Of a DNA stretch of 64,000 nucleotides, positions 59,901-64,000 are shown in pieces. Position 1 is the stretch's first letter. Each line of letters opens with the position of its first letter. The notes below the pieces were generated by a model that saw only the letters and a list, made by a program, of their open reading frames with translations, was not told the DNA's origin and ran no database searches. The position numbers were made by a program, and so were the translations under genes. The DNA is from Rhodospirillales bacterium (GTDB lineage Bacteria > Pseudomonadota > Alphaproteobacteria > ATCC43930 > CGMCC-115725), in contig CANJCB010000002.1 of NCBI GenBank assembly GCA_947473305.1, positions 183,204-247,203 of the forward strand, given 5' to 3'.

Positions 59901-60053
59901 GGCCGCGCCCGTCAGATCCACCCCCAGCGAGGAGCCGTTTTTCGCCCCCGAGGCGTCGGCAGCCTGCTCCTTGCCGGCCGGGGCCGACCCGCAGGCGGCA
60001 AGCGCCAAAACGGCGGCGAGAGTGAGGATCCCGCGTGTGAAAGTTCTATGCAT
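56913..60053 (-). CDS. CHAT-domain cysteine protease lipoprotein with TPR-like repeats
   Basis: The 1046-residue protein has a lipoprotein signal with the lipobox LAAC (Cys about 20), an N-terminal periplasmic part, helical TPR-like repeats (about 225-500, e.g. ALNIQERALGDQALGVGVTL, GKYAEALNYVKEATGIW), and a C-terminal CHAT domain (about 660-1035). The catalytic pair is intact: His879 in VYFATHGLLPGE and Cys932 in VVLSACNTATGG. CHAT domains are caspase-like (clan CD) proteases. The start ATG overlaps the stop of the large exoprotein (TGATG), with a GGGAG site upstream. I infer a membrane-tethered periplasmic protease acting on, or controlled by, its operon partners. Confidence 0.9.
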   Translation of the reverse strand: MHRTFTRGILTLAAVLALAACGSAPAGKEQAADASGAKNGSSLGVDLTGAACRSEPRSDITADPNTVPPIAIYCGKSKRPSGYVEITLLPLNVAAQGQGRRDVLEKAAAGTPAGRDAATRLDCEAGSWVQTPDEIDVKMSHCSLSDGVWPQVAEVAGIGRYLITASGLPATLPVLERAIAQLVEYEAPEGKPAFGGADNAKQRATQVTGARAVSINSDDVDRFSELKENARVQNSRNDYTRSEDAFRNALNIQERALGDQALGVGVTLTELALQVSNQGRFEEAAGLFRRADPIIQRNRNAPDEQARFFTSMAYDAANQGKYAEALNYVKEATGIWRTLSQGSKTNLSDLGGGDSSGDLTTAKGELAHSLNVEAAMALRTDDLTGAETAAKEALSIIGDVPNLPPWWRPDILSTIGEVYARQGQLDDAEVAFRGALIFRQRLFGDTAPTALTYIQLGSVYSRESLWPESVRSYQLAIGILGHDEVARSGLVFDEVGPFIVAAKELAKKDPSQRAKLDSDIFKILQYMGGGMTDQTITRAAARMAATDPAISDMVRELQESQRRRDAARITLAHETSLPDDERGASKETALLQSINLETERTDVLTKRIQEAFPAYSNFANPGALDVKEMQRRLGPKEALVQFQFGADQGFVILTKASAFKAEPIDLDRTEAATAVAELRRAFNVTGGGLTEFDLDASYELYQKLLGPVMADLRDVNHLIVVPSGPLASLPMSLLVTQKPRPGNDYRRAAWLNRIMATSTVPSVRAFAVLRDQKDAKRAPKPYLAFANPTFEGQKETRDANGRPRPSGLQNLNNQCREGPTSVDLLKGLAPLPDTANEVQTIGAILGADRSSLLLGAAANEPDLRKLKMDDYRIVYFATHGLLPGELKCQSEPGLALSPPAQTASTKEADGLLEASEIAELQLNADLVVLSACNTATGGSQFGGESLSGLAEAFFHAGARTLIASHWPVPSAATVKLMTGMFERLGPDLKGGISENLRQSQLVLIDQQATSHPFFWAAFTVIGDGAASEGLPAPTREAAIRGARNGS

Positions 60054-63000
60054 CAGCGTCTCCCGGTACTGGCGAACCATCTTGCGGGGTTCCCTGACGT
60101 TGAGAAGGCATGCGAGATGCCGGGGACGCCCGTGGGCGTCGGCGGCGGCGGCGAGTAGCGGTCGAGCTGGCCCGGGATGAGCGGGGTCTTGACCGATTTC
60201 GGCAGGGGTTGCGCATGGTCGACGGCCTTGACGGGCCGCGGATCGGCGACCGCATGCAGAGCTTTATCCGATGAATCGGCGGCTGGGGCGGGTCCGCTCG
60301 AACTGCTGCTCGAGCCGCCGGACGCGCCGCCGGTCGCGCCGGTGGATCCGGTCGAGGCGGTGGTGGTCGTGCCGGAGGAGCCACTGATCTCGGCGAAGGA
60401 ACTTCCGCCCGTATCCGTCTGCTCGACCGTCTGCGGGGCAGCCGGCGGCGGCGGCGGCGGCGGCGCAGCCGGCGGCGGCGGGGCGTCGGCCGGCGGCGGC
60501 GGCGGCGGTGGCGGTGGCGGCGGTGGCGGTGGCGGTGGCGGTGGCGGTGGCGGTGGCGGTGGCGGGGGCGGTGGCGGGGGTGGCGGTGGCGGTGGCGGGG
60601 GTGAGCGTGTGACGGGCGGCGGGACGATGATCACGGGAGGCGAAGCCGAGGGACCAAAGCCGAGATCGTTAAACTTGAAGCTGCCGCTGGTTGGCGTGCC
60701 TTCCGCGAAGGTGATCGGCGCGTTGAGGCCGGAGATGGTCTTGCCATCGATGCTGCCGGTCAAGGTCGCGCTCGTGGCTTTCAGGATGAGGTCGCCAGTG
60801 CCGCTCTGGAGGGCCATCGCGCCCGTCACCGCTCCCGAGGAGATAAGGGAGAGCTGGCCCGCCGTCTTCGACAAGGTGCCGGTGATGGTGATCGAGGAGC
60901 CACGCAGGGCCAAAGGCGCGTCGAACTGGATGTCGCCGACGGTCATCGCACCGGTGCCCGAACCGTCGATGAAGCCGACGGTCGTCAAGTTAGGCGGATC
61001 TATGTTCAGGAGCGTCTGGGCGGTCAGGAAGAGCCCGCCTTCGATCGGAGTGGCACCCAGGAAGATCGGTGTGCCGGTCGAGAAGGACTGGATCCTCAGA
61101 TCGCCGGTGGTTGCCGTCCAGGTATTGCTGACGGTGATCGTTCCATCGCTGATCAAGACCGCCAGATTTGCGCCCTGGTTGACGGCTCCCAGCGAGATTC
61201 CGTTTCGGCCGGTGATCGTCGTGGCACGGGTCAGCACGAGGCTGCCGTTCACGGTGAAGGAGAGCCCGCTATAGGTGGCTCCATTGAGCGTGACCGTGCC
61301 GCCGAGATTTTGCGTCCCGGTCGTGGTCACCGACCCGATGGACACATTGCGGCCGGTGATAAATGTGCTGCTCAGCGCGGAAACGGCCCCGATGTCGCCG
61401 ATGGTCACTTGACCGGTCTCTGAATCTCCGGCGACCGCGAAGGAGGCTGTGCCGCTCACGCTCCCCGCCTTGTTCACCGCGCTCAAGCTGACGTTGTTGG
61501 CCGTTATGCTGACCGGTCCTGCCACGAGGATGGATCCGGTGCTGGTGAAGTTCGCCGCAAAATAGGAGCCAGCGAGCGTCAAACTGCCCGAATAACTCTG
61601 GGCTCCTACGCTGGACACATTCGACAGGCTGATGCTGCCGCCGGAGGCGGTCAAGCTCGCGAGCGCGGTCGTGCCGCCGACGTTGCCGAGAGTTATCGCG
61701 CCAGTGCCTGCGTTGAGGGTCAAGCCGAAGGACGAGGACGAGGCGCTGTTCACGGTGCCGAGCGTGATCGGGCTATTGACCGTATTGATCTGGGTCGTCC
61801 CGAACAGGGTAATCCCATTGGTGACCGTCAAGGCCCCGCCCAAGGTTATGCCGCTGGCGATCGAGAGAGCGCCCATCTGGGCGGAGCTGGAGAAGGCGAT
61901 CGGAACTGTGGAGGCCCCCACCAGATTAAGCGTGTCGATGCCGCTCACGGGTCCGAGGAACTTTACCCCGTTGCCGCCCGAGCCGCTGACGGTCAGGTTG
62001 TTGCTGCCCCCCGTGACCGTGCCAAGGTTGAGCGAGCCCGTCGAAACGTTGATCGTGGTCGCGCCAGTCAGCGAGACCGTGCCCGAGGCGACCCGGGTGC
62101 TTCCCACGACCGCCGTGGCCGCGTTCAAGCCGCCGCCGGCGGTATAGATGCCGTTCAGCGAGACCGTGCCCGTCGAGCCGACCGCATAGTTCTGCGCGCC
62201 GGTCGTCGTGACACTGGCAAGCGTGATGGTGCCGCCCGTGGCGGTAAGGCTCGCGAGCGCGGTCGTGCCGCCGACGTTGCCGAGCGTGATCGCGCCGGTG
62301 CCTGCATTGAGGATCAGCGTTTGGCCGACATTGCCGGAGAAGGTATCGACCGCGTGAAGGACGATGCTGCCGTTGGCCCCATGGGTATCGATGGTGGTGG
62401 CCGCATCGAGCGTGGTGCTGCCGGCCACGGTCAGCGTGCCGTTCACGATGAGCGTCCGGCCGAGCGTGAGGGCTGCCTCTCCCGTGGCGCCCGTATTGCT
62501 GAAGGTCGTGGAATTCCCGAGGGTCGTGCTGCCGCCCGAGAAGAAGTTCACGGAATAGGGCCGGGCTGCGGTCGAGATCGCCGAGATGTCGACCGTGCTG
62601 AAGAAGTTGACGTCGCCGCCTGAGACGCCCCCGAGGTCTAGGATCCCGACGCCGGTCAGCGCTCCCAGGAAGTTGGTGGCGTTGGAGCCCAGCACGGCGA
62701 GGGTCGGTGTTCCCGTCCCGAAGGTGACGGTGCCAAGGTTGGCGACATCGGCGCCGCTGTCGATGACGGTGGCGGTGGCGCCGATGATCCGCACGGTGCC
62801 GGTGGGGGTGCCGAGGAAGTCCAGGCCCGCCGAGAAGCCGCCCGGGGCGGTGTAAGTGCCCTGGAGGTTGATGATGCCGCCGCTCGCCGGCAGATAGAAC
62901 TGGCTGCCGGTGCTTTCGAAACCGGTCACCAAGGCTGTGACGACACCGGAAAGGCTGGTTGTGGCCGCGCCCCGGATGTCGAGGTCCGCGAGGGCGGCGA

Positions 63001-64000
63001 CCGAGCCGGCCTGGCCGAGCGTCACCGCACCGCCATTGGAGACGATAAAGAGATCCTGGAGGAAGGACGCCGAATGGCTGTTCACGGTGCCCAGGGTGAC
63101 GTCATGGGCGGAGATATCCACGCCCCCACCCAGGAAGACCGGCCCTGCCGAGAGATTGCCGGTGAGGTTGAAGGCCCCGCTCAGCACCGCCGTGGTCGGA
63201 CCGCTGACGGTGAGATTGTTGAGGGAGACGTCGCCGCCCACGCCGCCGATAAGGTCGACCTCTCCTCCCAGCACACCGCTGGAGGTGACGGTCAGGGACT
63301 GGGCGCCGGAATTAAAGCCGTCGATGCCGCCCAGCACCGCGAAGCCGCCGTTCCGGATCTGGATCGTCGTATCGCTGGCGAGAGTGATCGGGGCGAGGAT
63401 CGAGAGGTTCAGCACATTCACGGTGCCCGCGAGGATCGCGCCGCCACTGACCGTCAAGCTCCCGTCGACCTCCAGGGTCTCGGTCCCCGCCGCCATGGTG
63501 AGGATCGGGGTCGCAAGGTTGCCCGAGATCGTGGTGCTGGAGGTCGTCTGCTTGTCGAGGAAAGCGGTATCGGTGATGACCGAGCCGTTGATCGTGATCG
63601 CGCCGTTGCCGGAGACCGTCACCGTAGCGAGGTGATGGCCAGAGGTCGCGCCGAGGGAGCCGTTGATCGTCGCGGAACCGTTATTGGCGGCGATGAAGAG
63701 GTTGCTGTTGTTGCTGAATATGTCCTCGAAGCTGCCCTTGACGAGGATCGTGCCGCCATGGCCCGCGCCGCCCGAGGCGTTGAGGACGACGCTGTTGCCG
63801 CCGTTGGGGCCGATGCCGGGGTTGAGGCCGATCGCGCCGTTGAGCGCCGCCCCGCCCGGGCCCTGGATGGTGATGTTGCCGGCGGTGCCGACAATGGTGC
63901 CGCCGACCTCCGCCCCGCCGTTCGTCGGCAGGGTGGTGACGCCTTCCTTGCCGCCGCGCGAGACGAGGGTCCCGAAGGTGCTCTGACCCGCGGCGCTCGC
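60053..64000 (-). CDS. Giant beta-repeat exoprotein (filamentous-haemagglutinin-like), C-terminal part
   Basis: The frame is open from the right edge (base 64000) to the stop at 60053, giving at least 1315 residues; the start lies beyond the window. The protein is built of short beta-helix-like repeats rich in Gly, Ser, Thr, Asn and Val (e.g. NAGTGAITLGNVGGTTALAS), as in filamentous haemagglutinin and large exoproteins. Near the C-terminus come 37 consecutive prolines and a Ser/Gly/Thr-rich tail ending RWFASTGRR. No autotransporter barrel follows, so two-partner secretion is more likely; its partner would be outside the window. Its stop overlaps the CHAT start. Confidence 0.85.
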   Translation of the reverse strand, partial: ASAAGQSTFGTLVSRGGKEGVTTLPTNGGAEVGGTIVGTAGNITIQGPGGAALNGAIGLNPGIGPNGGNSVVLNASGGAGHGGTILVKGSFEDIFSNNSNLFIAANNGSATINGSLGATSGHHLATVTVSGNGAITINGSVITDTAFLDKQTTSSTTISGNLATPILTMAAGTETLEVDGSLTVSGGAILAGTVNVLNLSILAPITLASDTTIQIRNGGFAVLGGIDGFNSGAQSLTVTSSGVLGGEVDLIGGVGGDVSLNNLTVSGPTTAVLSGAFNLTGNLSAGPVFLGGGVDISAHDVTLGTVNSHSASFLQDLFIVSNGGAVTLGQAGSVAALADLDIRGAATTSLSGVVTALVTGFESTGSQFYLPASGGIINLQGTYTAPGGFSAGLDFLGTPTGTVRIIGATATVIDSGADVANLGTVTFGTGTPTLAVLGSNATNFLGALTGVGILDLGGVSGGDVNFFSTVDISAISTAARPYSVNFFSGGSTTLGNSTTFSNTGATGEAALTLGRTLIVNGTLTVAGSTTLDAATTIDTHGANGSIVLHAVDTFSGNVGQTLILNAGTGAITLGNVGGTTALASLTATGGTITLASVTTTGAQNYAVGSTGTVSLNGIYTAGGGLNAATAVVGSTRVASGTVSLTGATTINVSTGSLNLGTVTGGSNNLTVSGSGGNGVKFLGPVSGIDTLNLVGASTVPIAFSSSAQMGALSIASGITLGGALTVTNGITLFGTTQINTVNSPITLGTVNSASSSSFGLTLNAGTGAITLGNVGGTTALASLTASGGSISLSNVSSVGAQSYSGSLTLAGSYFAANFTSTGSILVAGPVSITANNVSLSAVNKAGSVSGTASFAVAGDSETGQVTIGDIGAVSALSSTFITGRNVSIGSVTTTGTQNLGGTVTLNGATYSGLSFTVNGSLVLTRATTITGRNGISLGAVNQGANLAVLISDGTITVSNTWTATTGDLRIQSFSTGTPIFLGATPIEGGLFLTAQTLLNIDPPNLTTVGFIDGSGTGAMTVGDIQFDAPLALRGSSITITGTLSKTAGQLSLISSGAVTGAMALQSGTGDLILKATSATLTGSIDGKTISGLNAPITFAEGTPTSGSFKFNDLGFGPSASPPVIIVPPPVTRSPPPPPPPPPPPPPPPPPPPPPPPPPPPPPPPPPPPPPADAPPPPAAPPPPPPPAAPQTVEQTDTGGSSFAEISGSSGTTTTASTGSTGATGGASGGSSSSSSGPAPAADSSDKALHAVADPRPVKAVDHAQPLPKSVKTPLIPGQLDRYSPPPPTPTGVPGISHAFSTSGNPARWFASTGRR
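60441..60603. repeat. GGTGGC/GGCGGC microsatellite encoding a polyproline tract
   Basis: Plus-strand GGTGGC and GGC units repeat almost without break; on the coding (minus) strand 60491-60601 reads as 37 uninterrupted proline codons (CCG, CCA, CCC). Flanking Pro/Ala runs extend the low-complexity zone. Because units are multiples of three, slippage would change tract length without shifting the frame. Confidence 0.9.
61631..61724. repeat. 94-base duplicated segment in the exoprotein gene, copy A
   Basis: This segment matches 62225-62318 closely, with an identical central block around CTCGCGAGCGCGGTCGTGCC and CCGACGTTGCCGAG. It encodes the repeated protein unit AGTGAITLGNVGGTTALASL. It marks a recent internal duplication. 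Confidence 0.75.
62225..62318. repeat. 94-base duplicated segment in the exoprotein gene, copy B
   Basis: Second copy of the unit at 61631-61724, in the same orientation about 590 bases away. The intervening sequence also encodes beta-repeats but is much less alike, suggesting that the duplication or gene conversion is local and recent. Confidence 0.75.

Noticed and set aside
60441..60603. Regularly repeated short units considered as a CRISPR-like array
   Set aside because: The units are contiguous GGTGGC/GGC triplets without spacers and code in frame for proline.
60177..61274. Plus-strand frame encoding a long polyglycine protein
   Set aside because: It is the complement of the polyproline tract and beta-repeats of the exoprotein, whose frame is open over the whole region.

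Overview
The window is a gap-poor, GC-rich stretch of an alphaproteobacterial chromosome, most likely from Rhodospirillales or a close relative. Supporting signs are a MucR/Ros-type regulator, an Irr-type Fur protein with a perfect iron control element, a TIGR02186-type protein beside a TauE/SafE permease, olsB-olsA ornithine-lipid genes, a DUF3501 protein, and the runs lnt-(XRE)-metK-trmB-(hydrolase)-rimP-nusA-ylxR-infB-rbfA-truB-rpsO-pnp and rpsT-dnaA-dnaN-recF-gyrB. I saw no rRNA, tRNA, CRISPR array, insertion sequence or prophage.

Layout. 1-5160: end of a TauE/SafE permease with its TIGR02186 partner, a universal stress protein, a class III cyclase (minus), an Nfu-type Fe-S carrier, a VanX-like dipeptidase (minus), tsaB and rimI. 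5160-13489: mucR, then fur, olsB, olsA, miaB, phoH-like, ybeY, a CorC/TlyC CBS protein and lnt, mostly with overlapping ends, so probably one long transcript. 13600-26700: an XRE regulator, metK, trmB, an acid-ceramidase-like hydrolase, then the rimP-nusA-infB translation/transcription cluster behind a strong attenuator-like terminator, ending with rpsO and pnp. Two genes here, trmB and ylxR, seem to start at non-canonical codons (CTG and ACG).

26730-37900: a glycerophosphodiesterase, a nitronate-monooxygenase-like flavoprotein, then irr, rubrerythrin, a GlpC/HdrD-like Fe-S protein and a DUF3501 protein, which look like an iron/peroxide module; next an SH3 protein, a D-2-hydroxyacid dehydrogenase, a large anchored protein of unknown function, and the sulfur block moeB-like, cysK and a cysteine-poor Rrf2 regulator. 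37900-51307: dut, coaBC, ubiB, ubiE (minus), then mutM, a small secreted protein, an enoyl-CoA hydratase, rpsT and the replication genes dnaA, dnaN, recF and gyrB.

51314-64000 (all minus) is the accessory-looking part. A very large beta-repeat exoprotein of the filamentous-haemagglutinin kind runs in from beyond the right edge. It is followed in the same apparent operon by a CHAT-protease/TPR lipoprotein with both catalytic residues, an unknown periplasmic protein, a CHASE2-domain membrane cyclase, a one-domain cyclic-nucleotide-binding protein, and a FecR/DUF6600 protein with a long repetitive Pro/Gln/Arg tail. The tight packing suggests an envelope system joining a surface protein, a lipid-anchored protease and cyclic-nucleotide signalling. 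It is the best candidate here for an undescribed system; its function is inference only.
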